Shown: positions 8,989 to 18,004 of the stretch, piece by piece
How the letters are laid out: every line of letters starts with the position of its first letter
Numbering within the stretch: position 1 is the stretch's first letter
Assembly (NCBI RefSeq): GCF_900250115.1
Contig: NZ_LT984804.1
Span: 1,503,301 to 1,567,300, forward strand
DNA: 64,000 nucleotides
Source: Cupriavidus taiwanensis
GTDB taxonomy: Bacteria > Pseudomonadota > Gammaproteobacteria > Burkholderiales > Burkholderiaceae
Direction of reading: 5' to 3'
Position numbers and translations under genes: made by a program
Notes under the pieces: model-generated
Seen by the model: only the letters and a program-made list of their open reading frames with translations
Databases searched by the model: none
Told to the model about the DNA's origin: nothing

Positions 8989-9258
8989 TGCCGAGTAGAT
9001 TGCCCTAGGTAATCTCCGTTGATTGGCCGAGCAAGCCAAGCCGGATCAGACTCTCCGCGGTCGCAACAAGGGCTTCATCTCTCGAACACGGCGACCATGC
9101 GAGTCTGCCCAACTACAGCCGTGTGCCTAAGGAAGAGCGCCGCATGAGCTATCGCACTCTAGCTATTGCGCGGGCCAACGGCCCTTCGACCGCTTTGAGC
9201 GTCTGTGATGGAGTCAAAAGAGTCCTGGAACCGACACGATTCAAGGACCGCAATTGGC

Positions 9259-9744
9259 TGCGGATTCAACCGGTCGATGCAACGTTTTGATGGAATCGTT
9301 CGGCCGGGGTATCAAAGTTGAGTGTCTTGCGCGGACGTTCATTGAGCCGCCTCGCGACGGCATTGAGTTTGGCTTGCGAGTACACAGAGAGATCCGTGCC
9401 TTTCGGGAAGTATTGTCTTAATAGGCCGTTCGTGTTCTCGTTGGAGCCCCGTTGCCAGGGATTCTGAGGGTCGCAGAAGTAGACCTGAATGTCGGTCGCC
9501 ACGGTAAAGCGCTTGTGATCGGCCATCTCTTTTCCACGATCCCACGTCAGCGATTTGTACAGCTCCTGGGGTAATTTGCCTGCATGTTTGATCAAGGCGT
9601 TGACCACAGTCTCTGTGTCCTTGCTGGCAACCTTCACCAGCATCACAAACCTCGTCTGACGCTCGACCAAGGTGACGATCTGGCTGTTGTCGCTGCCGAA
9701 GAGAAGGTCGCCTTCCCAGTGGCCGGGAATCGCGCGATCAGAAC
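9259..9744 (-). pseudogene. Truncated IS30-family element (3' part of transposase plus end repeat)
   Basis: On the minus strand the last 160 or so codons of an IS30 transposase are present, from DRAIPGHWEGDLLFG to the terminal FHQNVASTG, with all three DDE acids retained. The terminal repeat at 9259-9284 (TGCGGATTCAACCGGTCGAT...) differs from the complete element's end at about three of 26 positions. Homology stops abruptly at about 9744, and the following bases, although open in the same frame to 9871, are unrelated. The encoded protein differs from the complete copy at many positions, so this is a separate older relative, not a recent duplicate. Confidence 0.82.
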
Positions 9745-9927
9745 CGCCCCGGGAACCGCGCGCGGCCCCCAATGCTTTCGCGCCGTCCTCGAGCCGGCGG
9801 CTTCCGGCGACGATCTCGATCGATGGACGCGCACGCATCGACGCGGCAGTGGATTCCCTGCCGGCGAACACCTACGATGCGCGCGCCCAGCCTTCCTCAG
9901 AGACGCTAGCGTTATGGCCAGATCCCG

Positions 9928-10330
9928 CTACCTGGCGCCACTGTGCTGCACCGCATTGCGGCGCGCGTACAGGAAGTAGATCACCAGCCCCACCGCCAGT
10001 CAGATCAGGAAGGCGGCCCAGGTCAGCGCCTGCAGGTGCGCCATCAGGAACAGGCAGAAGCCGATCGACAGCAGCGGCACCACCGGCACGCCCGGGCAGA
10101 GGAAGGCGCGCGGCAGCTCGGGGCGGGTCTTGCGCAGCACCAGCACCGCCACCGAGATCAGCGTAAAGGCCGCCAGCGTGCCGATATTGATCTGTTCCGC
10201 CAGTACGCTGAGTGGCACCAGGGCGGCAATCGCGGCAAACATGAGGCCCACGGTCCAAGTGGCAAAGTACGGCGTAGCATGTACCGGGTGCACCGAGGAC
10301 AGCTGCCCGGGCAGGCAGGCGGCGCGGTCG
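9928..10330 (-). pseudogene. 3' remnant of an APC-family amino-acid permease with internal TGA
   Basis: The minus strand encodes the last 125 or so residues of an amino-acid/polyamine permease of the YfnA/CAT type: LPGQLSSVHPVHATPYFATW, membrane segments around LMFAAIAALVPLSVLAE and IGTLAAFTLISVAVLVLR, a loop with RPELPRAF, then two further membrane segments. A TGA at 10000-10002 replaces what is normally a tryptophan codon between TWAAFLI and LAVGLVIYFLYARR; the frame continues correctly to a TAG at 9928. Upstream of about 10330 the homology fades in a shifted or rearranged sequence, so the first two-thirds is lost. It cannot make a working transporter. Confidence 0.75.
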
Positions 10331-10590
10331 CGCACATTCTGGCAGCATGGGCAAGCGAACCCGCCCTGAACCTCGGCCATGTCAACGCGGCCTTTGTCGA
10401 GCGACCTTTTGTCCAGCCTGGCGTAGGCTATGGCCTGGACGATGTCTGTCTCCGGATGCTTCTGCTTCTTTTGTTTGGAGGGTGTAAGAAGCGGCCGCGC
10501 TACCGTAAATTCATGAATTCCAACATCTGGCATCTTCAAAACCGAATAGCGAGCGATACTCAGACCCATCGCATCGCCGAAGGCTTCAAC

Positions 10591-11520
10591 ATGACTGCCG
10601 ACCTTGCCCGCTCCTGGTTGACCTTCAGCGCGCCCGTGGCCGCCGCACGCGCCGCCGGCCGCCCGCTCGTGGCGCTGGAATCGACCATCATCGCTCACGG
10701 CATGCCGTACCCGGAGAACGTGCGCACTGCGCGCGAAGTGGAAGACTTGATCCGCAACCTAGGCGCAGAGCCAGCGACGATCGCGCTGATCGGTGGCCGG
10801 ATCCGCATCGGCCTTGCGCATGATGAACTGGAACGGCTCGGCCGCTCGGGCCAGGCACAGAAGGTCAGCCGTCGCGACCTGCCGGCCGTGCTGGCCAGCG
10901 GAGGGCTCGGCGCCACGACGGTGGCGGGCACCATGATATGCGCTGCGCTGGCCGGCATCGAGGTCTTCGTCACCGGTGGCATCGGCGGCGTGCACCGCGG
11001 TGCGCAGGAGACCTTTGACATCTCGGCCGACCTGCAGGAGCTGGCGAAGACCTCCGTGGCAGTGGTCTGTGCCGGTGCGAAGTCCATCCTGGACATCGGG
11101 CTCACACTGGAATACCTGGAGACACATGGCGTGCCGGTGCTCAGTTGCGAGCAGGACAATGTCGCTGCGTTCTACACGCGCGACAGCGGCTTTCGCGCGG
11201 ATTTCAGGCTGGACGATCCATCGCAGCAGGCACGCTTCATCCGCACCAAATGGGACCTCGGCCTGGCGGGCGGCGTGGTGTTGAGCACTCCCGTGCCAGA
11301 AGCGGCGGCGATGGCATCAGGCGAAATCGACGCGCTCACGCAGCAGGCGCTCGCCGACGCCATCGCGCAGGGGATCACCGGCAAGGCCGTGACCCCCTTC
11401 CTGCTGGCGCGAATCGAGGCCCTGACACGGGGGCGCAGCCTGGCGACGAACATCGCGCTCGTCAAACACAATGCCGAGGTGGGGGCAAGGCTGGCACTGG
11501 CGCTGGCACAGGGGCGGTGA
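10591..11520 (+). CDS. psuG: Pseudouridine-5'-phosphate glycosidase
   Basis: This 309-residue protein matches PsuG along its full length (the E. coli protein is about 312 residues). PsuG reversibly splits pseudouridine 5'-phosphate into uracil and ribose 5-phosphate in the cytoplasm. Recognisable blocks are PLVALESTIIAHGMPYPEN near residues 25-45, IALIGGRIRIGL, the lysine-containing AQKVSRRDLP, GATTVAGTM, FVTGGIGGVHRGA and DISADLQEL, with a closing NIALVKHNAEVGARLA. I start at 10591 because GAAGG precedes that ATG and homology begins just after; the frame is open far upstream. The partner gene for pseudouridine kinase (psuK) is not next to it, which is unusual. It lies on the boundary between decayed DNA and the typical high-GC chromosome. 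Confidence 0.93.
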   Translation: MTADLARSWLTFSAPVAAARAAGRPLVALESTIIAHGMPYPENVRTAREVEDLIRNLGAEPATIALIGGRIRIGLAHDELERLGRSGQAQKVSRRDLPAVLASGGLGATTVAGTMICAALAGIEVFVTGGIGGVHRGAQETFDISADLQELAKTSVAVVCAGAKSILDIGLTLEYLETHGVPVLSCEQDNVAAFYTRDSGFRADFRLDDPSQQARFIRTKWDLGLAGGVVLSTPVPEAAAMASGEIDALTQQALADAIAQGITGKAVTPFLLARIEALTRGRSLATNIALVKHNAEVGARLALALAQGR

Positions 11521-11521
11521 A

Positions 11522-11565
11522 GCCCGGCCTTGAACTGCCATGGCGCCTGGGCTGGAGGGCCGGGC
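11522..11565. terminator. Possible hairpin between convergent psuG and parA-like genes
   Basis: GCCCGGCC (11522-11529) and GGCCGGGC (11558-11565) are perfect 8-bp inverted copies in the 61-bp gap between two convergent genes. There is no T-run after either arm and the loop is long (28 bases), so intrinsic termination is doubtful. Confidence 0.3.
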
Positions 11566-11581
11566 CTGCCTCGGCGATGCT

Positions 11582-12349
11582 TCAGCCGGCGAGCTCGCGG
11601 TGCAACGCCAGATATTCCTGCGCCAGCTTGTGGCGCGGGTCCAGGTGGATCATGGGGGTAGCGTACTGGTGCGATTCCCGGATCTTCACCGACGCAGAGA
11701 GCCGTGATTCAAGTACCGGCAGGCCCTCGCTTACCAGTTCTTCGACCAGTTTCGCCGGCAAGCTTGCACGCGGCTGGAACTGGTTGATCACGATGCCCTC
11801 GACCTGCAGCCCGTCGTTGTGGTCCTGCTGGATTTCCTTCACATTGTCGAGCAGCGAGTACAGGGCCCGGCGCGAAAAGTCATCGCAATCGAACGGGATC
11901 AGGCAGCGCTCCACGGCAATCAGCGCGGACCGGGTATAAAAATTCAGGGCTGGGGGCGTGTCGATGTAGATGGCGTCATAGACGGCATCCAGTTCAAGCA
12001 GGGCGTCGCGCAGCTTGTAGATCTTGTAGCGGGATTCCAGCTTGCCATGCAGCGCGTCCAGGTCAGGATGCGATGGCATCACATCCAGGTTCTCAAACGG
12101 CGTCGGGCGGACAAAGGACGTCACGTCGACCGGCTTGAAATTGTAGGTCAGGGACGTCTCGAAGAAGCTTGCCGCGGTCGGACCGGCCTCTCTGGCCTGC
12201 GCGCCCATCAGATACTGGGTCGAGTTGCCCTGCGCATCCAGGTCAACGACGAGGGTGCGCAAGCCTTCGCGGGCGCTGATCGCGGCGAGGTTGCATACAA
12301 TGGTTGATTTTCCGACCCCACCCTTCTGATTGAATACGACGCGCCGCAT
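11582..12349 (-). CDS. ParA/Soj-family ATPase without adjacent parB
   Basis: This 255-residue protein is a deviant Walker ATPase. It has KGGVGKST near residue 10 (the ParA-type P-loop with the signature lysine), VVDLDAQGNST as the switch region and YDAIYIDTPPAL as Walker B. ParA proteins form ATP-dependent dimers on DNA and move plasmids, chromosome origins or protein clusters. No ParB-like gene or parS-like repeat cluster is visible nearby, so it is an orphan whose cargo is unknown. I start at 12349, where GAGGGGC lies 2 to 8 bases upstream of the ATG; the frame is open 13 codons further. It is convergent with psuG. Confidence 0.88.
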   Translation of the reverse strand: MRRVVFNQKGGVGKSTIVCNLAAISAREGLRTLVVDLDAQGNSTQYLMGAQAREAGPTAASFFETSLTYNFKPVDVTSFVRPTPFENLDVMPSHPDLDALHGKLESRYKIYKLRDALLELDAVYDAIYIDTPPALNFYTRSALIAVERCLIPFDCDDFSRRALYSLLDNVKEIQQDHNDGLQVEGIVINQFQPRASLPAKLVEELVSEGLPVLESRLSASVKIRESHQYATPMIHLDPRHKLAQEYLALHRELAG

Positions 12350-12677
12350 TTGCCCCTCTGGAGAAGATCGATTCGAAGGCGAAAGCATACCTTAGCGAGG
12401 CGGGTGGCGGATAGCAGCCGGAAGCCCCGGAAGCGGGAGTTTCAAATCGCGTTTTGGGATATCGTCACCTCGAACATTGGCGCAATGGTTTTTTGGCAAA
12501 GCGTCATGACGGTCGGATGAACGCAGAGCATCGTGGCAAACCAGTGTGCGTGCCAATGCCGAAACGCGCTGATCGGGTGTTATATCGGATCCCCTGTCGC
12601 AAGTCTCCCGTCACCCCCTTGTACACCCGCCCCCGATTACCGAGACTTGAGGCCTGATTCGTGCGATAAGCCCCGAC

Positions 12678-14078
12678 ATGGACAAGCCCCCGCTGCCACC
12701 ACACCCGTTGCTCGATGCGACGCTGCGCGCCGTTCCGCGCCGCTATCGCTTGCCGGACCTCGACGATGCTTGTGCGCGAGCGCGGGATGCCAGTCCAGCG
12801 ACGACGCTCGCACTCGTGATCGAACAGGCCCGCGTCGCGCTGGCGCGTGGCGAAACGCCGGATGCGGAGTTGAAGGATCGCTTCACCGGCGCGCTCGCAC
12901 GCATGGTGCGCGAAGCAATGCGGGCGGATGGCGGCGATCCGGTGTTCCAGGCGATGGTTCTGCGGCATCGGGCCGCGCCGGTGCGCGAGTACGCGTCGCT
13001 GTCCGCGCGCGCGGACCAGGACCGCCGCGCGATCCACGCCGCGGTCAATGCGGTCGCGCATCCCGGCAAGCAGCGAAGCCTCGGCCCTGGCCCGCAACGC
13101 GAGGCGCTGGCCCGGCTGCATGCATACGCGGGCGCTGCAGCCTGGAACGCGCTCCACGACGCGGTGCAGCGGTTGCTGGAGACGCCGCGGACGCCTGCGT
13201 CGGTCGACGAACCCCCAGCAGCACACGGTCTGAACCAGTTGCTGGAACACCCGGCCCTGGCACGTCTGCGGCGCCTGGATACGCTGGCGTCGGACCCGCT
13301 CGTCGTGGAATACCGGACGCTGTGGGAACGCTACGGTCCGCGCTCGGGCAGCGCTCGTGCCGTTGCGCAAGGCTTGTCGTCACGGCAGCGCGGCGAAGCC
13401 GCGGAGGCGCAGGCGACGCAGGCGCTCGAGGCACTGGCGCAGCGGCTGAATGCCGCGGTGGACGCACCGGCACCCTATCGCGTGGTGACGTCGATGCGCG
13501 TACCGGCCGCGATCCCGGCCGCGCATCAGCACGCCAAAAGCGAATGGGATGTGGTGCTGCTCAGGCAATCTGCCGGAGACTATGACAGTGCCGGAAGCAC
13601 TCCGGCCTGGGATGTGTGCCTGCTGGTCGAGGTCAAGGCCTCCGTCGATGCTGCCACCACGGATTTTCCGCGGCTGCTGGGGGGCTTGCGGCTGCTGGCG
13701 CAGGCGGACCAGGACGCCGTGTATCCGTTCGCGACCCGGCAAGGCACGGTGCTGCTGCGCGGCGCCGCTCTGTGCGCCCTGCCCTCCGCATCCGCGGCGC
13801 TGGCCCGCACGGTGCTCTATTGCTGCGATGCGCCGGCCGAGCCGACACCACGCCTGCTCAGCGCCGCCAGCCGGATGCAATTGCTGTCAGCAACGCCGAC
13901 GCTGGACTTCGCCGCGGTCCTGACGGCGGCTGCGCCTGTCGACGCGCGCGGGCTCGAGCCGGTCTGGCTGGCGCTGCTGGAAAGGGCCGACTGGGGTGCC
14001 GTGCTGAACCAGTACGCAACCCTGCGGCAGGTCCGTGAACTGGTGGTGCATACGGACGACTTGCTGGCGGCGGTGTAG
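12678..14078 (+). CDS. Hypothetical protein with possible PD-(D/E)XK nuclease-like motif
   Basis: This 466-residue, alanine- and arginine-rich protein belongs to no family I can name with certainty. Residues 1-260 look helical with no membrane segment or signal peptide. Around residues 285-330 a pattern SEWDVVLL, then CLLVEVKAS, resembles the core of PD-(D/E)XK nuclease folds (an aspartate ending one strand, then E-x-K on the next), followed by a helix. Position of the motif late in a long protein is unusual. Codon use is typical of the high-GC chromosome. It stands alone, between the divergent ParA gene and the convergent LuxR-type regulator. Nuclease activity is only an inference from the motif. 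Confidence 0.7.
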   Translation: MDKPPLPPHPLLDATLRAVPRRYRLPDLDDACARARDASPATTLALVIEQARVALARGETPDAELKDRFTGALARMVREAMRADGGDPVFQAMVLRHRAAPVREYASLSARADQDRRAIHAAVNAVAHPGKQRSLGPGPQREALARLHAYAGAAAWNALHDAVQRLLETPRTPASVDEPPAAHGLNQLLEHPALARLRRLDTLASDPLVVEYRTLWERYGPRSGSARAVAQGLSSRQRGEAAEAQATQALEALAQRLNAAVDAPAPYRVVTSMRVPAAIPAAHQHAKSEWDVVLLRQSAGDYDSAGSTPAWDVCLLVEVKASVDAATTDFPRLLGGLRLLAQADQDAVYPFATRQGTVLLRGAALCALPSASAALARTVLYCCDAPAEPTPRLLSAASRMQLLSATPTLDFAAVLTAAAPVDARGLEPVWLALLERADWGAVLNQYATLRQVRELVVHTDDLLAAV

Positions 14079-14120
14079 GCAAGGCGTGGCCGGGCCAACC
14101 CGCGCGCCGGCATGGTCGAC

Positions 14121-14627
14121 CTACGCTCCGCTGTCAGGACGCGGCGCCAGCAGGTCTTCGAAGAAGAATGCCGCCAGCTGATGACGCCCGCTGACCTTGG
14201 CTTTGGCATAGAGATTGGCGGCGTGCTGCCGCACGGTCTTCGCTCCGGTCTCGCGCACGCCCGCGATTTCTTCCAGAGACAGGCCCTTGACCAGCAGTAA
14301 CGCGACGTCCCTTTCGGCCGGGGTCAGGCCCCAGCGCTCGAACTGCTCCTGCATCGACTGCAGGAAATCGCGCGTGGACCGTTGTGCGGCAGCGTCGCGT
14401 TCAGCCGCCGCGCGCGCTGCGGCATCGGCCGAATGCTTGAGCGTTTCGAACGCGTGCGAGGCACGCCGGCGCTCACTGATCACGATGCCGAGGATCACCA
14501 GGAACGCAATCGTCGCCGCTGTTTCGGCATAGAGGTGAAACGACGGCCCGCTGCTGACAAGCTGGTACAGGTCCCATGCCTGATAAAGCGGGAAGATGGC
14601 AAGCATGAGCAGGAACTTTGGAGGCAT
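14121..14627 (-). CDS. Membrane-tethered LuxR-type (GerE HTH) transcriptional regulator
   Basis: From the ATG at 14627 the protein is 168 residues. Two hydrophobic segments near residues 4-24 and 33-52 look like membrane helices, followed by a basic, alanine-rich, probably coiled helix (about 53-95) and a LuxR/GerE helix-turn-helix in the last 65 residues (LTPAERDVALLLVKGLSLEEIAG, then TVRQHAANLYAKAKV). No receiver or autoinducer-binding domain is present. The frame is open to 14789, but the extra part crosses a Fur-box-like site and looks non-coding. It is divergent from the siderophore operon and probably regulates it in response to a membrane signal; this role is inferred from position. 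The start is uncertain because no strong ribosome-binding site is visible. Confidence 0.72.
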   Translation of the reverse strand: MPPKFLLMLAIFPLYQAWDLYQLVSSGPSFHLYAETAATIAFLVILGIVISERRRASHAFETLKHSADAAARAAAERDAAAQRSTRDFLQSMQEQFERWGLTPAERDVALLLVKGLSLEEIAGVRETGAKTVRQHAANLYAKAKVSGRHQLAAFFFEDLLAPRPDSGA

Positions 14628-14694
14628 AGGCGTTCGGTCTCGGGCCAGCCCATGGCGAGCCGGCCGGGGAAAAACGAGCATCACGGCGGACGCG

Positions 14695-14715
14695 TAATGT
14701 AACTGATTCTCAATA
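14695..14715. promoter_or_regulatory. Fur-box-like site upstream of the LuxR-type regulator
   Basis: TAATGTAACTGATTCTCAATA contains GATTCTCA, the reverse complement of the TGAGAATC half-site common in Fur boxes, with a degenerate partner on its left. It lies about 70 bp upstream of the regulator's proposed start and would allow iron control of that gene. The match is partial. Confidence 0.4.
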
Positions 14716-14893
14716 ACAGGCCAAGCCCCGTAAGCGGACAAGCCGCCTCCATACGTGCTCCATATAGCACAAAACCCTCTGCCGGACACATGTCCCGGGC
14801 CCTGCTATGTGCTTTATATTCCACTCAGATACGGAACAAAGGGCCCGAGTGGGCGCGGCAAATGCCGGTGACAGGCCTTCATGGCGTCGCGTA

Positions 14894-14913
14894 TGAGAAT
14901 GCGTCGCATTAGC
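14894..14913. promoter_or_regulatory. Fur box upstream of the siderophore operon
   Basis: TGAGAATGCGTCGCATTAGC includes a perfect 13-bp palindrome (AATGCG-T-CGCATT, 14898-14910) flanked by the GAGAAT half typical of Fur sites. It ends 71 bp before the ATG of the first siderophore gene, a normal operator position. Iron-repressed control by Fur is the usual regulation of NIS siderophore operons. Confidence 0.65.
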
Positions 14914-14984
14914 ATGATTCGACTGCTTCCCATCCCATGCATTGCTTACTGCGCTTCCCCGCACATCGATCCGAGGCCCGACTC

Positions 14985-16190
14985 ATGCAAGAGATTTTCA
15001 TACTCGCTCACGTACCGACCCCCGCCGTCAACGACGGCTTCCTGCCGGCGGCGCGCGCGCTCGGGCGCTCCGTCGTCTTGTTGACGGATTGTGCCGATGC
15101 CCATCGCGCCCACTTTGCCGGCACCGGCCTGCCCGCCTACCCGCAAGACATCGTCCCGTGCGATGTCTTCAACCCGCTGGCGGTGATCGACGCCCTCACC
15201 CGCCGCGGCGGCAAGCCCGCGGCCGTGTTTTCCAACAGCGATCACCTGCAGGCGGCCACTGCCATCGCATCGGCGTACTTTGGCCTGCCGGGCAAGGACT
15301 GGCGCACCGCCTACGCCGCCAAGAACAAGGCAGAGATGCGGCGACGCCTGGCAGAGTCGGGCATCGACACGCTCTGGCACGCAGTGGTTTGCGACCGCGC
15401 CGGCCTGGCCGCGCTTGCCGATGTGCCGATGCCGTGCATCGTCAAGCCGCGCGAAGGCGTGGCCAGCCAGCAGGTCAGCCTGGCGCGCAGCCGCGCCGAG
15501 CTGGCCGAGCATTGCGGCGCGATCTGGGCCCGGCACCCGGGTCAGGCATTGCTGCTGGAAGAATACCTGGAGGGCCCGCTGTATACGCTCGAAACGCTGG
15601 GCGATGGCAAGGCGCTGCGCGCGCTGGGCGGCTTCCGCGTGACCCTGTCGCCGCCGCCGTACTTCGTTGAGCTGGAAGCGGTATGGGGCACCGGCCTGCC
15701 CGCCTCGGTCGAAGCCGAAGTGCTGGACACCATCCGCCGCTTCGGCATCGGTTTCGGCGCCTGCCATACCGAATACGTCCTGACCGCGAACGGCCCGCGC
15801 CTGATCGAGATCAACTACCGCAGCATCGGCGACTACCGCGAGTTCCTGCTGTCCGACACGCTGCAGTTCCCGCTGTTCGAGCAGATCCTGCGCCTGCACC
15901 TGGGCGAGGCGCTGCCAGCGCTCGAGGTGCCGCGGCGCGCGGCGTGGATTCGCTATTTCACCGCGCAGGCCGAAGGCACGCTGCGCCACGCGCCGGCACA
16001 CAGCCAGCATGAAGGCGACGGGGTCCGGCTGACCTACCAGCCGCTGCGCAAGGTGGGAGAGGCGATCCAGCTGACCAATTCCAACAAGGATTACCTGGGC
16101 GTGCTGCGCGGCTGCGGCCCCGACAGCGCGGGCCTTGCCGCGGCGGTCGAACTGGCCAGCAGCAAGCTGGCCTGGGAGATCGCGCAATGA
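14985..16190 (+). CDS. ATP-grasp carboxylate-amine ligase of the siderophore operon
   Basis: This 401-residue protein has an N-terminal Rossmann-like region (MQEIFILAHVPTPAVNDG) and an ATP-grasp fold. The phosphate-binding lysine lies in PCIVKPREG near residue 150, the hinge glutamate in LLLEEYLEGP, and the metal-binding E-x-N in RLIEINYRS. Such enzymes join a carboxylate to an amine through an acyl-phosphate. It is the first gene of the siderophore operon, and the next gene starts inside its stop codon (ATGA), so it very likely makes one amide bond of the siderophore or prepares a building block. I start at 14985; the ATG at 14937 adds residues without homology. The staphylococcal sbn operon has no such gene, so its exact step is unknown. 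Confidence 0.82.
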   Translation: MQEIFILAHVPTPAVNDGFLPAARALGRSVVLLTDCADAHRAHFAGTGLPAYPQDIVPCDVFNPLAVIDALTRRGGKPAAVFSNSDHLQAATAIASAYFGLPGKDWRTAYAAKNKAEMRRRLAESGIDTLWHAVVCDRAGLAALADVPMPCIVKPREGVASQQVSLARSRAELAEHCGAIWARHPGQALLLEEYLEGPLYTLETLGDGKALRALGGFRVTLSPPPYFVELEAVWGTGLPASVEAEVLDTIRRFGIGFGACHTEYVLTANGPRLIEINYRSIGDYREFLLSDTLQFPLFEQILRLHLGEALPALEVPRRAAWIRYFTAQAEGTLRHAPAHSQHEGDGVRLTYQPLRKVGEAIQLTNSNKDYLGVLRGCGPDSAGLAAAVELASSKLAWEIAQ

Positions 16191-18004
16191 GCGCCCGCAT
16201 GCCCGACCAACCGTCCCGGTCCGCCCATGCTACCGACGCCGATGTGGATTACATCTGCGTTCGCGTCGTCGACACCCTGCTGCGCGAGGACGTGCGCGCC
16301 TGCGTCAGCCGCGGCGAGTTGTATGGCGCTGGCGCGGTACCGGGCGCCGCGCATGGTTTCGACGCCGGCCAGCAGTGGCTGCGCCTGCCGCGCCTTGGCG
16401 CCGGCACGCTGTGGGTCCCGGTAACACCCACGCGCTACATGCAGGAATGGCGCCTGACCCGCCTGCCCGTGCTGCACCAGGCGGACGGCGCGTTCGCCCC
16501 GCTGCATGAGATCGACACCATCCTGGCCGCCTTTGCGGACGGGCTGCCCGACGAAGACGCGCGCCTGTTCACCGCCTACGGCGACGAATGCCGTGCCGCG
16601 GCCGCGCATCGCACCGTGTCGATGGCCGAGCGCGCTCGCTGGTTCGCGCAGGCCGACAGCGCGGGCGGATACGCGTTGCCCGCATGGAACCAGCGCATGC
16701 TGCACTACGATCGCGTCGCGGGCTTTCTCGACCATCCCTACTACCCCACCGCGCGCGCCAAGCTGGGCTTTGCCGGCGCCGACCTGGCCCGCTACGCGCC
16801 CGAGTTCCAGCCGGCCTTCGCGCTGAACTGGCTCGCGGTCCCGCGCCAGCTCCATCATGGCAGCGGCGACGCGTTGCCGCCGAACTGGCCGGATTTCGCC
16901 GAAGTCGGCCTCGATCCCGCGCTGGCCCGCTCGCATGCGCTGGTGCCGGTGCATCCCTTCGTCTGGCAGCATCACCTCGATGGCTTCCTCGTCGATGCCG
17001 GGCTCGACGGCCAGGTCATCCGCGCACCGCGCGCCTGCCTGCGCGTGACGCCCACCTTGTCGGTGCGCTCGCTGGTCGTGCTCGACGCTCCCGCCTGGCA
17101 TATCAAGCTGCCGCTGACGATCCGCACGCTGGGCGCCAAGAACATCCGCACCATCAAGCCCAGCACCATCGGCGATGGCCATCGCATCCAGACCCTGCTT
17201 GGCGACATTGTCCGGCAGGAGCCCGCCCTGCACGGGCAGGTGCTGCTGACCGACGAAGCCAACGGCGCCCATGTCGAGCAGCGCCCGTTCCTGGGCTATA
17301 TCCTGCGCCGCTATCCCGAGCAGCAACTGGCGGACAAGACGGTGGTCCCGGTGGCGGGCCTGCTGGCTGAAACCGCCAGTGGCCTGTGCGTGGCCGAGGA
17401 ACTCGCCGGCCGCTATCACGGCGGCGATCTCGAGGCCTGGCTCGACGCCTACCTGGCGCTGACCCTGCAGCTGCACCTGACGCTGTGGCTGCGTTATGGC
17501 GTGGCGCTGGAATCCAACCAGCAGAACTCGATGCTGGTCTACGACGCCGATGGCCTGCGCCTGATGCTCAAGGACAACGATGCCGCGCGCATCGACCGCA
17601 CCCTGCTCGCGCGCCGCTGGCCGGCACTGGCGGCCCGCCTCGAAGGCCTGGAAGACCAGCGCATCGGCGTCGACGCGGCGCTGCCGCTGGCGCAGATGTT
17701 CGTCACCATCACGCTGCAGCTGAACATCGCGGCGCTGGTGGAAGGCCTGGCGCAGCGTCGCGGCAGCGACCCCGCCGCGGGCTACGCGGGCGTGCGGCGC
17801 CACGTCGAGGCCATCCTGGCCGACCTGGCCGCCGCGGGTGAGGACGCCGCCTATGCGCGCCAGGTCCTGCTCGACGACGAGCGGCTGCACCTGAAGTACT
17901 TGCTGACCGCCGCGTCGCTGGCGGCTAAGGCCCAGACCGGCGCCACCGACGTCAACAAGTTCTATGGCAAGCGTGCCCCCAATTTCCTCAGGGTGGCCGC
18001 ATGA
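16187..18004 (+). CDS. NIS siderophore synthetase (IucA/IucC family), first copy
   Basis: This 605-residue protein is an NRPS-independent siderophore synthetase. The N-terminal IucA/IucC domain and C-terminal FhuF-like domain are both present. Motifs include VPVHPFVWQHH near residue 260, TIRTLGAKNIRTIKPSTIGDG (ATP site, about 310-330) and ALESNQQNSMLVYD then LMLKDNDAARI in the last third. It activates a carboxylate as an acyl-adenylate and joins it to an amine. By order before the MFS gene it corresponds in position to SbnC of staphyloferrin B synthesis, but sequence alone does not fix the substrate. Its ATG overlaps the ATP-grasp stop codon by four bases, and its own stop overlaps the MFS start in the same way. 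Confidence 0.92.
   Translation: MSARMPDQPSRSAHATDADVDYICVRVVDTLLREDVRACVSRGELYGAGAVPGAAHGFDAGQQWLRLPRLGAGTLWVPVTPTRYMQEWRLTRLPVLHQADGAFAPLHEIDTILAAFADGLPDEDARLFTAYGDECRAAAAHRTVSMAERARWFAQADSAGGYALPAWNQRMLHYDRVAGFLDHPYYPTARAKLGFAGADLARYAPEFQPAFALNWLAVPRQLHHGSGDALPPNWPDFAEVGLDPALARSHALVPVHPFVWQHHLDGFLVDAGLDGQVIRAPRACLRVTPTLSVRSLVVLDAPAWHIKLPLTIRTLGAKNIRTIKPSTIGDGHRIQTLLGDIVRQEPALHGQVLLTDEANGAHVEQRPFLGYILRRYPEQQLADKTVVPVAGLLAETASGLCVAEELAGRYHGGDLEAWLDAYLALTLQLHLTLWLRYGVALESNQQNSMLVYDADGLRLMLKDNDAARIDRTLLARRWPALAARLEGLEDQRIGVDAALPLAQMFVTITLQLNIAALVEGLAQRRGSDPAAGYAGVRRHVEAILADLAAAGEDAAYARQVLLDDERLHLKYLLTAASLAAKAQTGATDVNKFYGKRAPNFLRVAA

Noticed and set aside
9745..9927. Sequence between the IS30 remnant and the permease remnant as a gene fragment
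   Set aside because: A plus-strand frame is open here with a gene-like composition, but I could not match it to any family and it has no start or stop of its own.
14946..16187. 413-codon minus-strand frame over the ATP-grasp gene
   Set aside because: It is the shadow of the ATP-grasp gene and lacks any domain pattern.
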